Origin: an uncultured delta proteobacterium
GTDB lineage: Bacteria > Myxococcota > Myxococcia > Myxococcales > 40CM-4-68-19
Assembly: GCA_903911145.1 (NCBI GenBank)
Contig: CAIWCD010000029.1
Location: 1-64,000 of the forward strand
Length of the DNA stretch: 64,000 nt
Reading direction: 5' to 3'
Shown here one piece after another: positions 19,435 to 27,654 of this stretch. Positions within the stretch are counted from its first letter, which is position 1. Every line of letters begins with the position of its first letter. The translations under genes were made by a program, and so were the position numbers. The notes below the pieces were generated by a model. That model was given only the letters and a program-made list of their open reading frames with translations, was not told where the DNA came from and did not search any database.

Positions 19435-21005
19435 GGTGCCTCTCCTGCGTTGATGCTGGCGATCGCCGCCGCAGCCTCAGCGCGATCATCGAAGGGGCGC
19501 TTTTCGGCGCCGATGATCTGCACTGGCTCGTGGCCTTTGCCTGCAACCAGCACTGCGTCTCCCGGCCTCGCGTGGGCGATCGCGAACCGGATCGCCGCAC
19601 GCCGATCGGGGATGATCGCGTAGCCACGCTCTGAAGGCGTTTGGCTCGCGTCGAGCTTCTTCGCACCCGAGGAGAGCAGCCCCTGCTCGATCGCGGCGAG
19701 GATCGCGAGCGGATCTTCTGAGCGCGGATTGTCGCTCGTCGCGATCGTGAGCTGCGCGCGCGCGCCCGCGGCCTTGCCCATCAAGGGCCGCTTGCCAGTG
19801 TCGCGGTCGCCTCCGCAACCGAAGACGCAGATGAGGCGCGGCCCCTCGCCAGCGGCCGCGGCAACCGCAGAGAGAGCGCGCGCAAGCGCATCGTCGGTGT
19901 GCGCGTAGTCGACCAGCACAACGCGGCCGCGCGGATCAGCGACGCGTTCCAGGCGGCCAGGAGCGCCGTGCGCACTCTCGGCAACGCGCGCGACGAGAGG
20001 CAGCGGCGTCCCCGTGCCGATCAGCAGCCCGATCGCCGCGAGAAGATTTTCGGCATTGTGCGCACCGAGCAGCGGACTTGCGACGCTCACGCGCGCGGGC
20101 TCGACATCCGGCGCGCCTGCTCGAGATTCGGCCCGCTCGAGACGAAGCGTGAACGAGAGGCCGGAGAGCGTGCAGCGCAGCTGTTCGGCCGCGAGCAGCG
20201 TGACTCCGCGAGGCGCAGGCGTGCCCTTCACGGTGAAGCCGAGCACGCGAGATCCGGTCGTCACCAACTCGCTCGCAAGCTTCGCGCAGCGAGGATCGTC
20301 GAGGTTCAGCACCGCTGGAGCACGCTTGCCCAGCAGGCCACGGAAGAGGCGCGCCTTCGCGTCGAAGTAGGCGTCGAGAGTGCCGTGATAGTCGAGGTGA
20401 TCGCGCGTGAGATTGGTGAAGGCCGCGCCCGCGAAGTGGCAGCCGTCGACGCGGGCCTGCGCGAGCGCGTGGCTCGAGACTTCAATCGCGGCGACCTCGA
20501 CGCGGGCGCGCAGCATCTCCGCGAGCATCGCCTGCAGTTCGTGCGACTCCGGGGTCGTGTGTGTCGACGGACGCGACGTTCCCGGCCAGCGTGCCTCGAC
20601 TGTGCCGATCACTCCCGCGCGCTCGCCCAGCGCGGCCGCGAGCTGTTCGATGAGATACGTCGTCGTCGTCTTGCCGTTGGTGCCGGTGACTCCGAGCAGC
20701 TTGAACCTTGTCGATGGCTCGCCGTGAAACCGCGCGGCCGCGAGCGCAAAGGCGCGCCGTGGATCAGGCGAGACGATGCAAGGCACGGACAGCGAGAGCG
20801 GGCGCGACGCGAGCACGGCGACCGCGCCCGCCTTCACGGCCTGCTCCGCAAACTGCGCACCATCCGCGACAGCACCGGGCAGCGCCGCGAAGAGCGCACC
20901 CGGAACGACCGCGCGCGAATCGACCGCGAGGGCCGCGATCGAAAGTTCGCCCGCCTCGAGCGATAGCGCGACCGACTGCCCAGCGAAGAGCTCCGCAAGT
21001 TTCAT
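19431..21005 (-). CDS. murE: UDP-MurNAc-L-Ala-D-Glu--meso-DAP ligase MurE
   Basis: A 524-residue Mur ligase. It contains DSRAVVPGALFAA, the ATP loop GVTGTNGKTTTTYL, STHTTPE, EVSSHAL and RDHLDYHGT. The amino-acid specificity loop reads SDNPRSEDP. The DNPR motif marks meso-diaminopimelate enzymes rather than lysine ones, so the wall is DAP-type as expected of a Gram-negative. The ATG at 21005 overlaps the ftsI stop by four bases. A longer frame upstream reads through ftsI in another frame and is not used. Confidence 0.97.
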   Translation of the reverse strand: MKLAELFAGQSVALSLEAGELSIAALAVDSRAVVPGALFAALPGAVADGAQFAEQAVKAGAVAVLASRPLSLSVPCIVSPDPRRAFALAAARFHGEPSTRFKLLGVTGTNGKTTTTYLIEQLAAALGERAGVIGTVEARWPGTSRPSTHTTPESHELQAMLAEMLRARVEVAAIEVSSHALAQARVDGCHFAGAAFTNLTRDHLDYHGTLDAYFDAKARLFRGLLGKRAPAVLNLDDPRCAKLASELVTTGSRVLGFTVKGTPAPRGVTLLAAEQLRCTLSGLSFTLRLERAESRAGAPDVEPARVSVASPLLGAHNAENLLAAIGLLIGTGTPLPLVARVAESAHGAPGRLERVADPRGRVVLVDYAHTDDALARALSAVAAAAGEGPRLICVFGCGGDRDTGKRPLMGKAAGARAQLTIATSDNPRSEDPLAILAAIEQGLLSSGAKKLDASQTPSERGYAIIPDRRAAIRFAIAHARPGDAVLVAGKGHEPVQIIGAEKRPFDDRAEAAAAIASINAGEAP

Positions 21006-22819
21006 CGCGCGCTCCTCTTCTCGAGCTGCGCGAGCTTGCTCGCATGCCCCGCTGTTGCGCCTTGGTTCTGCGCCTCTTCGTGTCTCGGCGAAGGAGAGAC
21101 GCCGAGCTGCCGCAGCGCCTCCTTCGCGATCGCGCTCCACGCCGGCGCCGCCGCCTCGCCGCCCATCCGGTGCACTTCCGGCTCATCGACCGTGACGAGG
21201 ATGACCAGCCGTGGCGCATCTGCCGGAACGAATCCGAGGAAGCTGGCGAGATTCTTCTGCGTGTATCCGCCGTGGACAGGATCGACCTTCTGCGCGGTGC
21301 CCGTCTTGCCCGCGACGCGGAAGTCGGCGAGCGCCGCCTTGGTCCCGGTGCCACCCTTCTGCGTCACCTCCTCGAGCATCGCGGTAACCGTCTTCGCCGT
21401 CTCCGACCGAATCACGCGCCGCACCTCTTCGCGGCCACCCGTGCGCAGCGTGGCACCGTCGGCAGAGACGATCTTCTCGACGAGATAAGGCTTGAGCAGC
21501 ACCCCACCATTCGCGATCGCGCCCATCGCCATCACCGTTTGCAGACCCGTCGCCGACATGCCCTGCCCGAACGCCGTGGTGGCGACTGCGATGTTGGCAA
21601 TGTGGGCCGCGTCGTGCATCTGGCCACGACCCTCACCGGGAATTCCGACGTCGCACCGCTCACCGAAACCGAACGAATGCAGGCCGTCGAGGAGCCGCTT
21701 GGCGCCGAGGCGCAGACCGATCTTCGCCGCGCAGATGTTCGACGAGTGCGAGAGGATCTCGGTGGGCGTGGCGTTGCCGATCGGGTGCGTGTCGTGGATG
21801 GTCCGGCCGAACTGCCGCCAGCTGCCGAGCTCGCAGAAGAAGTTCTCGGTGCTGGTGGTGACCTTCTCCTCGAACGCGATCGCCATCAGGAAGCTCTTGA
21901 TGGTCGAGCCAGGCTCAATCTGATCCTGCACGGCGCGGTTGCGCCAGACGCCCGGATCGCGGCCGGGCTTGTTGGCGTCGAACTCCGGCGCGTTCGCCAG
22001 CGCAAGCAGCGCGCCGCTCTGCGCGTCCATCACGATCGCCCAACCTCCCGCAGCGCGCGCGTCGGTCACGGCCCGGCGCAGCTCGCGCTCGGCTGTGAGC
22101 TGCACGTTCGCATCGAGCGTCGTCGTGATCGTCGCGCCGGTCAGCATCGTCGGATCGGGAGCGCCACCCTCCATCACCATGGTGCCGCGCGCGTCGCGAA
22201 CGGCCGCGACCTGCACGCTCTTGCCGCGCAGGAACGGCTCGAGCTCGCGCTCAAGACCTTCCTGCCCCGCTTCTTCGCCGACGAAGCCGAGCACCTGCCC
22301 GGCGAGCTCTCGCTGCGGATAGAACCGCTTCGGCTCGCGCACGAGTTCAATTCCATCGAGCCGGTCGACGCCGAGCGCGTGCACCCGCGCCGACGCATCC
22401 TCATCGAGCCGGCGCTGCACCCAGGAGAACTGCTTGTCGCCTTCGAGCTTCTTGAGAATCTTCTCGCGCGGAACACGCAGCGCCTTCGAGAGCAGATCCG
22501 CAGCATGCCCGCGCTCGGCCGGCGTCTCGAACGCCGTGGGGTCGGCAAAGATCGACTCGACATCTTCGGTGACCGCGAGCGGCATCCCGTTGCGGTCGAG
22601 AATCTTCCCTCGCCGCGGAGCCCACTCGATCTCGCGCCGGGTCTGATCGCGCGCGAGGCGGGAGAGGCGCGAGACGTCGAAGAGCTGCACCTTCGCCGCG
22701 CGCGCGATCACGGCCGAGAAGGCGAGCAGCACCATCCCGCCGAGGAGAAGCGCGCGCAGCCGCGTGCCTCCACCCGCTCCGCCAGCCTGTTCGCGCGTTC
22801 GCCTCGCCACCGCCGTCAC
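21002..22819 (-). CDS. ftsI: Septal peptidoglycan transpeptidase FtsI (PBP3 type)
   Basis: A 605-residue class B penicillin-binding protein. A basic tail and one membrane helix (ALLLGGMVLLAFSAVIARA) are followed by the pedestal domain with RGKILDRNGMPLA. The transpeptidase domain has the active-site PGSTIKSF (STIK tetrad), SHSSNICAAK (SSN) and AGKTGTAQK (KTG). It cross-links septal peptidoglycan with FtsW. The start is GTG. A Glu/Gln-rich tail of about 30 residues follows the transpeptidase domain. Confidence 0.96.
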   Translation of the reverse strand: MTAVARRTREQAGGAGGGTRLRALLLGGMVLLAFSAVIARAAKVQLFDVSRLSRLARDQTRREIEWAPRRGKILDRNGMPLAVTEDVESIFADPTAFETPAERGHAADLLSKALRVPREKILKKLEGDKQFSWVQRRLDEDASARVHALGVDRLDGIELVREPKRFYPQRELAGQVLGFVGEEAGQEGLERELEPFLRGKSVQVAAVRDARGTMVMEGGAPDPTMLTGATITTTLDANVQLTAERELRRAVTDARAAGGWAIVMDAQSGALLALANAPEFDANKPGRDPGVWRNRAVQDQIEPGSTIKSFLMAIAFEEKVTTSTENFFCELGSWRQFGRTIHDTHPIGNATPTEILSHSSNICAAKIGLRLGAKRLLDGLHSFGFGERCDVGIPGEGRGQMHDAAHIANIAVATTAFGQGMSATGLQTVMAMGAIANGGVLLKPYLVEKIVSADGATLRTGGREEVRRVIRSETAKTVTAMLEEVTQKGGTGTKAALADFRVAGKTGTAQKVDPVHGGYTQKNLASFLGFVPADAPRLVILVTVDEPEVHRMGGEAAAPAWSAIAKEALRQLGVSPSPRHEEAQNQGATAGHASKLAQLEKRSAR

Positions 22820-22825
22820 CTCGCC

Positions 22826-23266
22826 CTAGCGCCGCGCCACAGCCGAGGTCGGCGACCCGGACTCAGGCGCGCTCTGCTCGGGAATCTTCGTCGACGAGAG
22901 CACCACCACGCGGTCTGTCGACGGCGGACCCATCTTCAGCTGCGTGCGCGCGAGCTGCTCGATGCGCGAGGGGCTTCGCAGACGAGCTGACTGAACGGTC
23001 AGCTCTTCGCGCTTGCGCATCAGCTGCTGGTGCTCGGTGGCCAGACGCGAAAGTCGATACCCTTCTTGCGTCACCTGCGTGCGCATCCAGGCGTGAAAGA
23101 GCGCCGCGAACGCGAGCAAAAGACACGCGGCCGTTCCAGCGAGCAGCTGCTTCATCCCGCGGCGATCGATGGCGCGCCGGATCAGGCTGGGATGGTCCGC
23201 GCGCGCGATGAACGAGTCGGTGTACGCGCCAAGAGAATCGTTGGTGTTCAAAGGATCGCTCGTCAT
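22826..23266 (-). CDS. ftsL: Cell division protein FtsL
   Basis: A 146-residue bitopic protein with a cytoplasmic tail of about 45 residues, one membrane helix ([20 protein letters not shown]) and a short periplasmic coiled coil with [15 protein letters not shown] heptads. Size, topology and its place between rsmH and ftsI identify FtsL, which forms a complex with FtsB and FtsQ to activate FtsWI. Sequence conservation in this family is low, so the call rests mostly on position. The ATG at 23266 overlaps the rsmH stop (ATGA). The final 30 residues are Ser/Pro-rich. Confidence 0.85.
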   Translation of the reverse strand: MTSDPLNTNDSLGAYTDSFIARADHPSLIRRAIDRRGMKQLLAGTAACLLLAFAALFHAWMRTQVTQEGYRLSRLATEHQQLMRKREELTVQSARLRSPSRIEQLARTQLKMGPPSTDRVVVLSSTKIPEQSAPESGSPTSAVARR

Positions 23267-24195
23267 CGCAGTCGCTCCACTCCACGCAGGCGCGCACTCC
23301 GCGAGCGCGGGTTCTCCGCGATCTCCTCGTCGGAGGCCTTCACGCGGCTCAAGACTTTCCATTCGGCAGTGCGGCCGCACGCGCACATCGGCAGCGCAGG
23401 CGGACAGATGCATCCCGTCGCCAGTCGGGCGAACTCCTGCTTCACCAGGCGATCCTCGAGCGAGTGGAAGCTGATCGCCGCCGCGCGCCCGCCCTTCTTG
23501 AGAATGCGCGGAAGCGAGGCGAGCCAGTCGGTGAGCGCGCCGAGTTCGTCATTCACTGCGATGCGCAGCGCTTGAAACGTCTTGGTCGCGGGATGAATCG
23601 CCTTCGGCCAGGCGCGCCGCGGAATCGCGTCGGCGACGACCTGCGCGAGAGCGGCTGTGTCTGGGAGCGCGCCGGCAGCGTGGGCGCGAAGAATCGCGCG
23701 CGCGATCGGGCGCGACATCCGCTCCTCGCCGAACGTGAAGATGATGTGCGCGAGCGCTTCCTGATCCCACTCGCCCAGACGCTCGGAGAGCGGAGCGCCG
23801 CGCGTGGGATCCATCCGCATATCGAGCGGACCGCCTGCGCGAAACGAGAAGCCGCGAGAGGGATCATCGAGCTGCGGACTCGACACACCGAGATCAACCA
23901 GCGCGCCATCGACCTCGCCTGCATGCAGCTCGTCGAGCACCGCAGGAGCGTCGCGAAAATCTGAGTGGGCCGAGCGGAAATGCGCGCCGTATCGCTGGAG
24001 CCGTGTGCTCGATGCCTGCAGCGCGAGCGGATCTCGGTCGAGTCCGATGACATCCGCGCCCGTCTCGAGAAGCGCCTCGCTGTGTCCGCCGCCGCCCAGC
24101 GTTCCGTCGAGAAACAGCTTGCCCGGGCCCGCGCAGAGCATGTCACACGCCTCTCGGCGCAGCACCGTGCGGTGGATGAAGGCGGCCTCGGTCAT
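23263..24195 (-). CDS. rsmH: 16S rRNA m4C1402 methyltransferase RsmH
   Basis: A 310-residue SAM-dependent methyltransferase that N4-methylates C1402 of 16S rRNA. Marks are the N-terminal HRTVLRREA, the SAM loop [35 protein letters not shown] and [19 protein letters not shown] Cys cluster, [13 protein letters not shown], lies near the C-terminus. This gene (mraW in older naming) normally follows mraZ directly. Here a STAS gene sits in between, seven bases upstream. Confidence 0.97.
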   Translation of the reverse strand: MTEAAFIHRTVLRREACDMLCAGPGKLFLDGTLGGGGHSEALLETGADVIGLDRDPLALQASSTRLQRYGAHFRSAHSDFRDAPAVLDELHAGEVDGALVDLGVSSPQLDDPSRGFSFRAGGPLDMRMDPTRGAPLSERLGEWDQEALAHIIFTFGEERMSRPIARAILRAHAAGALPDTAALAQVVADAIPRRAWPKAIHPATKTFQALRIAVNDELGALTDWLASLPRILKKGGRAAAISFHSLEDRLVKQEFARLATGCICPPALPMCACGRTAEWKVLSRVKASDEEIAENPRSRSARLRGVERLR

Positions 24196-24202
24196 GAGAG
24201 GA

Positions 24203-24676
24203 TCAGGTGCCCTTCTTGCGAGCCACGCCGTGCGCTGCCGTCTTGCGACCCACGACCGCGACCGCGGCCGTGCCCGACGCTTCTTCGACCGTGCGGAAGA
24301 GGACCAGCTCGCTGCCGCCAGCGGCCTTCAGGATGTTCGCGATGTACGGATTCTTCACCGCGATCGACATCTCTCCGCCGCGCTGCACGAGCTCACGGCG
24401 GCGCGCGACGAGATCAGCGACGCCTGCGTAATCGAGGTGGGTGACGTCGAGCAGGTCGAGCACGATGCGCCCCGCCTCGACTGCAGCACGCCCCACGGTG
24501 AAGTCGATCGCCCAGAGCGCGTCGCGATCGAGCTCGCCGCGAACGGCGATCACCGCGAGCGCATCCTGCCAGCGCTCGGCCTCCGCGCGCACACTGGGCG
24601 CGGGTTTAAGCGCCATCACGGCCATGCGCTGTGCCCGCGGAAGCGTCGTCGCCTGCGGTCTGGACTTGTCGGTCAT
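24203..24676 (-). CDS. STAS-domain protein inside the dcw cluster
   Basis: A 157-residue cytoplasmic protein with a STAS (anti-sigma-factor antagonist) fold at about 35-130. It shows [19 protein letters not shown], then [28 protein letters not shown], then [17 protein letters not shown]. In SpoIIAA-type antagonists the loop reads DSSG with a phosphorylatable Ser; here it is LDYAG, so regulation by a SpoIIAB-like kinase is unlikely. It has a basic C-terminal tail. It lies between mraZ and rsmH in the same direction, with seven bases to rsmH, so it is expressed with the division genes. Function unknown. Confidence 0.8.
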   Translation of the reverse strand: MTDKSRPQATTLPRAQRMAVMALKPAPSVRAEAERWQDALAVIAVRGELDRDALWAIDFTVGRAAVEAGRIVLDLLDVTHLDYAGVADLVARRRELVQRGGEMSIAVKNPYIANILKAAGGSELVLFRTVEEASGTAAVAVVGRKTAAHGVARKKGT

Positions 24677-24716
24677 GGCGTTCTCTGGCCCTCAAGGTGA
24701 ATGCTGCAGATCGTGA

Positions 24717-24738
24717 TTCGATAATTTTGGTTATCGAA
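24717..24738. promoter_or_regulatory. Inverted repeat TTCGATAA / TTATCGAA
   Basis: Eight-base perfect arms with a 6-base centre (TTTTGG) lie in the 78-base gap between the mraZ stop and the STAS gene. This AT-rich stretch stands out in a GC-rich cluster. It has no T run of terminator type on the leftward side, so an operator or mRNA structure is as likely as a terminator. Confidence 0.4.
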
Positions 24739-24754
24739 AATTCGCAAACATCAA

Positions 24755-25204
24755 TTACCGAAGATTCTCGAGCGCGCTCTTGAGCCGCTCCTGCATCGCC
24801 GGGCTGCGCACGAGCTCCTTGCGCTTCTTCCAGGCGCCTGGCTCCCAGAGCTCGATGCGATTGACCGCGCCCGCCCAGACCACCTCGTCGCCGAGTCCCG
24901 CGTGCTCGCGCAGCTGGGTCGGGAGGACAATGCGGCCAAGCTTGTCGAACGGGCAGGCGTGCGCGGGCGCGATCATTCCGTGCACCAGCGCGCGCGTCGT
25001 CTCCGCGAATTGCGGCATCGCGGCGACCTTCTGCGTGAACGCCACCCACTCCTCGGGCGCATAGGCCTGCAGGTAGTTCTCGAAGAGATCGACGGTGACG
25101 AAAACTTTGTCATCGCCACTTCCCGCGAGAACATCGCGAAAGCTCGCGGGCAGGCTCGTGCGGCCCTTGGCGTCGATCTGGTGCTGGTAGACGCCGCTGA
25201 ACAC
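24755..25204 (-). CDS. mraZ: Transcriptional regulator MraZ
   Basis: A 149-residue protein with two SpoVT-AbrB-like MraZ domains. The first begins FSGVYQHQIDAKGRTSLPASFRD. The second has ACPFDKLGRIVLPTQLREHAGL, containing the conserved DxKGR-type loops that contact DNA. MraZ forms ring oligomers and represses its own dcw promoter. It starts with GTG, with GGAG seven bases upstream. It is the first gene of the cluster. A three-copy AGTGG direct repeat lies 47-71 bases upstream and fits its known operator type. Confidence 0.97.
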   Translation of the reverse strand: MFSGVYQHQIDAKGRTSLPASFRDVLAGSGDDKVFVTVDLFENYLQAYAPEEWVAFTQKVAAMPQFAETTRALVHGMIAPAHACPFDKLGRIVLPTQLREHAGLGDEVVWAGAVNRIELWEPGAWKKRKELVRSPAMQERLKSALENLR

Positions 25205-25250
25205 GTTTCTGCTCCGATTGCCGACGCGATCCGCACTGCGGGACAGCGAT

Positions 25251-25275
25251 CCACTTCATACCACTTCGATCCACT
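25251..25275 (-). promoter_or_regulatory. MraZ operator: three AGTGG repeats at 10-bp period
   Basis: On the leftward strand AGTGG occurs three times exactly ten bases apart (CCACT at 25251, 25261 and 25271 on the + strand), each followed by five variable bases. Known MraZ sites are short G-rich direct repeats with this spacing upstream of mraZ. The location, just in front of mraZ, supports autoregulation. Confidence 0.8.
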
Positions 25276-25284
25276 GCGTGGCGA

Positions 25285-25313
25285 AAAGTGAGGGTTCGGG
25301 CCGATTCTGTCAA
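25285..25313 (-). promoter_or_regulatory. Possible promoter of the dcw operon
   Basis: A consensus -35 box TTGACA (25308-25313, leftward) is followed after 17 bases by a weak -10 candidate CACTTT (25285-25290). The MraZ repeats start ten bases further on, where a repressor would block transcription. The -10 match is poor, so the call is tentative. Confidence 0.35.
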
Positions 25314-25453
25314 GCACGGCCGGCACTGCACAAAAGAGCAGCGACAATCCGTGGTGTAGCATGAGCATTCCACCACCAGATGTGGCGTTTTTGCGATCGC
25401 GCTGCGGCGTTCCGCCGGGTCATGCATCGAAGGCTGCTCACCAGGGAGCCGGG

Positions 25454-26005
25454 ATGAACTTGTCGATCAAACCGTTCGTGCGTTCGAATCCGCTGTTGCT
25501 GGCGTGTGCTCTCTTCTCGTCATTGGGCTGCGCGCGAGCAGTGACGCGTCCCGACGGTGGCGTGGGGATGCTGGCGATTGGAGCCAGTGCGCCAGACCTG
25601 GTCGGCATCGACGGCACTGGCAAGACGACGAGGCTCTCCGAGCTGCGCGGGCATGCGTCGGTCGTCTACTTCTACCCAATGGACGGCACGCCTGGCTGCA
25701 CCAAGGAGGCGTGCGCATTCCGCGACGCATGGGACCGCTACGCGCGCGCGGGCGTCACCATCTTCGGCGTCTCCAACGACTCGACCGAGAAGCACCAGAG
25801 GTTCATCGCCGAGCACCACCTCCCGTTCCCGCTGGTCTCAGACGAGAGCGGAGAGCTCGCGCGCGCTTACGGCGTCTCGAGCGGGATGTTCGGCTTCTCT
25901 CGCGTCAGCTTCCTCGTCGGAGCCGACGGGCGCATCGCGAAGATCTGGCCCGATGTCGACCCGGGCGTGCACGCGACCGAAGTGCTCGCGGCGGCCGCGC
26001 CCTGA
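25454..26005 (+). CDS. Peroxiredoxin (Bcp/PrxQ type) lipoprotein
   Basis: A 183-residue thiol peroxidase. The N-terminus is a signal peptide with a lipobox-like SSLGC, so the protein is probably lipid-anchored in the periplasm, unlike cytoplasmic Bcp. The peroxidatic Cys is in DGTPGCTKEACAFRD, and the second Cys five residues on is the usual PrxQ resolving partner. FGVSNDSTEKHQRF and LPFPLVSDESGELARAYGV complete the thioredoxin fold. It reduces peroxides using thioredoxin-like donors. The ATG at 25454 has a GGGAG-rich upstream and gives a proper signal peptide. It diverges from mraZ and converges on tlyA. Confidence 0.9.
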   Translation: MNLSIKPFVRSNPLLLACALFSSLGCARAVTRPDGGVGMLAIGASAPDLVGIDGTGKTTRLSELRGHASVVYFYPMDGTPGCTKEACAFRDAWDRYARAGVTIFGVSNDSTEKHQRFIAEHHLPFPLVSDESGELARAYGVSSGMFGFSRVSFLVGADGRIAKIWPDVDPGVHATEVLAAAAP

Positions 26006-26065
26006 TCAGGTGAGGCCTCGTCTCGATCGCGCGCGACCGCTCCTGGTGCGGCCGCACGCGATTAC

Positions 26066-26077
26066 TTTGCACTCAAA
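26066..26077. repeat. TTTG-CACT-CAAA palindrome over the tlyA stop codon
   Basis: A member of the TTTG-N4-CAAA family. Read leftward, GTTTGAGTGCAAAG contains the tlyA TGA stop. The kinase gene ending at 54964 has its stop in the same position of the same motif (GTTTGAGGACAAAC). Confidence 0.5.
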
Positions 26078-26852
26078 CAATCTTCGCACGCAGTTTCGCC
26101 GCGACGAGAAATTCGTGGTTTCCCGCCGGTCCGACGAGCGGCGACTCAGTCGATCCGAGCACGTCGAGCCCGAGTCCGCGCATCGACTCGGAGACCTCCG
26201 CGACGACGCGCGCGTGCACCGCAGGATCGCGCACCACGCCGCCCTTGCCGACCTCGGCCCGCCCCGCCTCGAACTGCGGCTTGACCAGCACGACGCAGAA
26301 CGCAGCTGGCCCCTCGAGCAACGAGACGAGCGCAGGCAGCACCAGCTTGAGCGAGATGAACGAGAGGTCCGCGACCGCGCAATTGCACGCCTCGCCAAGA
26401 TCCGCACGAGAGAGAGCGCGCGCATTGACCCGCTCGTGCACGACGACGCGAGGATCGGAGCGGAGCTTGTCGTGCAACTGCCCGTAGCCGACATCGACCG
26501 CGTGCACGCGCGTCGCTCCGCGCTGGAGGAGCACGTCGGTGAAGCCACCGGTCGAGGCGCCGAGATCGCAGGCGATGAGGTTCTGCGGCGAGAGTGAAAA
26601 TGTTGTGAGCGCGTGTTCGAGCTTGAGCGCGCCGCGCGAGACGTAGCGCAGCGCCGCCGCCTCGGGAGATCCAGGAGCCGCGCCCTTGAGCCGCACCGCG
26701 ATCGCGCTATCGAGGAGCTGGCCTGGCTTCTCGACGCGATGCTCGCCCGCCACCACTTCACCCGCGAGGATCAGCGCCTGCGCCTTGCTGCGGGATTCGG
26801 CAAGCCCGCGCTCGTGAACAAGCACGTCGGCGCGAACACGTCGGGTGGCCAT
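26073..26852 (-). CDS. tlyA: TlyA-family rRNA 2'-O-methyltransferase
   Basis: A 259-residue protein with an N-terminal S4 RNA-binding domain (RADVLVHERGLAESRSKAQ) and an RrmJ-type methyltransferase domain. The SAM loop is CDLGASTGGFTDVLL; VDVGYGQL, VADLSFISLK and LVKPQFE follow, with catalytic Lys and Asp positions present. TlyA enzymes 2'-O-methylate ribosomal RNA. The gene is the last of the leftward train with xseA, xseB and a response regulator, nine bases after the regulator. Confidence 0.93.
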   Translation of the reverse strand: MATRRVRADVLVHERGLAESRSKAQALILAGEVVAGEHRVEKPGQLLDSAIAVRLKGAAPGSPEAAALRYVSRGALKLEHALTTFSLSPQNLIACDLGASTGGFTDVLLQRGATRVHAVDVGYGQLHDKLRSDPRVVVHERVNARALSRADLGEACNCAVADLSFISLKLVLPALVSLLEGPAAFCVVLVKPQFEAGRAEVGKGGVVRDPAVHARVVAEVSESMRGLGLDVLGSTESPLVGPAGNHEFLVAAKLRAKIV

Positions 26853-26861
26853 GGGCGCCGT

Positions 26862-27302
26862 CTACCTCGCTGGAGTTGCGCCAGCGTCTGCGTCGAGCTC
26901 GACGTCGCCCGCCGCCGCCGCGGGAGCGCCGAAGAGCTTCGCGATGCGCGCGAGCAGCTGCTCCATGTCGAGCGGCTTGACGAAGTAATCGACCGCACCC
27001 GCGGCCAGCCCGGTCCGGATGTCGAGCGGCGTCTTCTTCGCCGACATGAAGATCACCGGGATGTCGCGAAACTCGTCGTTCTTCTTCACCGCGCGGCAGA
27101 GCTCAAACCCATCGATCCAGCTCATCACCACGTCGAGCAGAATCAGATCGGGCCGATCGACATGCAGCGTGGAGATCAGGCGCAGCCCATTGCCCGCGAG
27201 CGTCACTTCGTACCCTTCGAGCTCGAGCGCCATCTTCAACATCTCCCGCGTCTCGCGGTCGTCGTCGACGATGATGATCTTCTTCTTCAGCGATGCTGCC
27301 AT
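26862..27302 (-). CDS. Single-domain response regulator
   Basis: A 146-residue receiver-domain protein. The acidic pocket is IIVDDD, the phospho-acceptor Asp is in LILLDVVM, then the Ser of FMSAKK and the Lys of YFVKPLD. There is no output domain, only a short Ala/Asp-rich tail, so it acts by protein contact. The ATG at 27302 is chosen because residues upstream in the frame do not fit a receiver fold. It begins ten bases after xseB and precedes tlyA by nine, so it is part of the same transcript. The partner kinase is not identifiable here. Confidence 0.88.
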   Translation of the reverse strand: MAASLKKKIIIVDDDRETREMLKMALELEGYEVTLAGNGLRLISTLHVDRPDLILLDVVMSWIDGFELCRAVKKNDEFRDIPVIFMSAKKTPLDIRTGLAAGAVDYFVKPLDMEQLLARIAKLFGAPAAAAGDVELDADAGATPAR

Positions 27303-27312
27303 GGGGTGCCTT

Positions 27313-27588
27313 CTATCGCCGCTTGCCGTCGGAATCGCCCGAGGCAAACGGCTGGACGCGATCGTTCTCGAGCAGCAGCTCGACCTTCTTCTCGGCCTCT
27401 TCGAGTTTGCGCGACCCCTCGCGCGCAAGCCCGATGCCCTCTTCAAATGCCGCGATCGAATCCTCCAGCGTCAGCCCACCGCCCTCGAGCCGCTCGACCA
27501 CCTGCGACAACCGCGCGACGATCTCTTCGTACGCGGCGGCGCTCACGGCGGGAGCTGCAGATGGGGTCTTGGCGGATTGGTCGGACAC
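27313..27588 (-). CDS. xseB: Exodeoxyribonuclease VII small subunit
   Basis: A 91-residue helical protein. The XseB signature is clear: [34 protein letters not shown], then an acidic-basic helix. The small subunit binds XseA in multiple copies to form exonuclease VII. Two GTG starts are possible. The one at 27588 gives a normal-sized protein; the one at 27633 would add 15 residues. Neither has a strong ribosome site. It follows xseA directly. Confidence 0.9.
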   Translation of the reverse strand: MSDQSAKTPSAAPAVSAAAYEEIVARLSQVVERLEGGGLTLEDSIAAFEEGIGLAREGSRKLEEAEKKVELLLENDRVQPFASGDSDGKRR

Positions 27589-27654
27589 AGGGCCGCGGAA
27601 GCTAGGAGCGCGAGAGGGAAAATGCAAGCGCACAGCACGCCGGCAATCGTTTTG

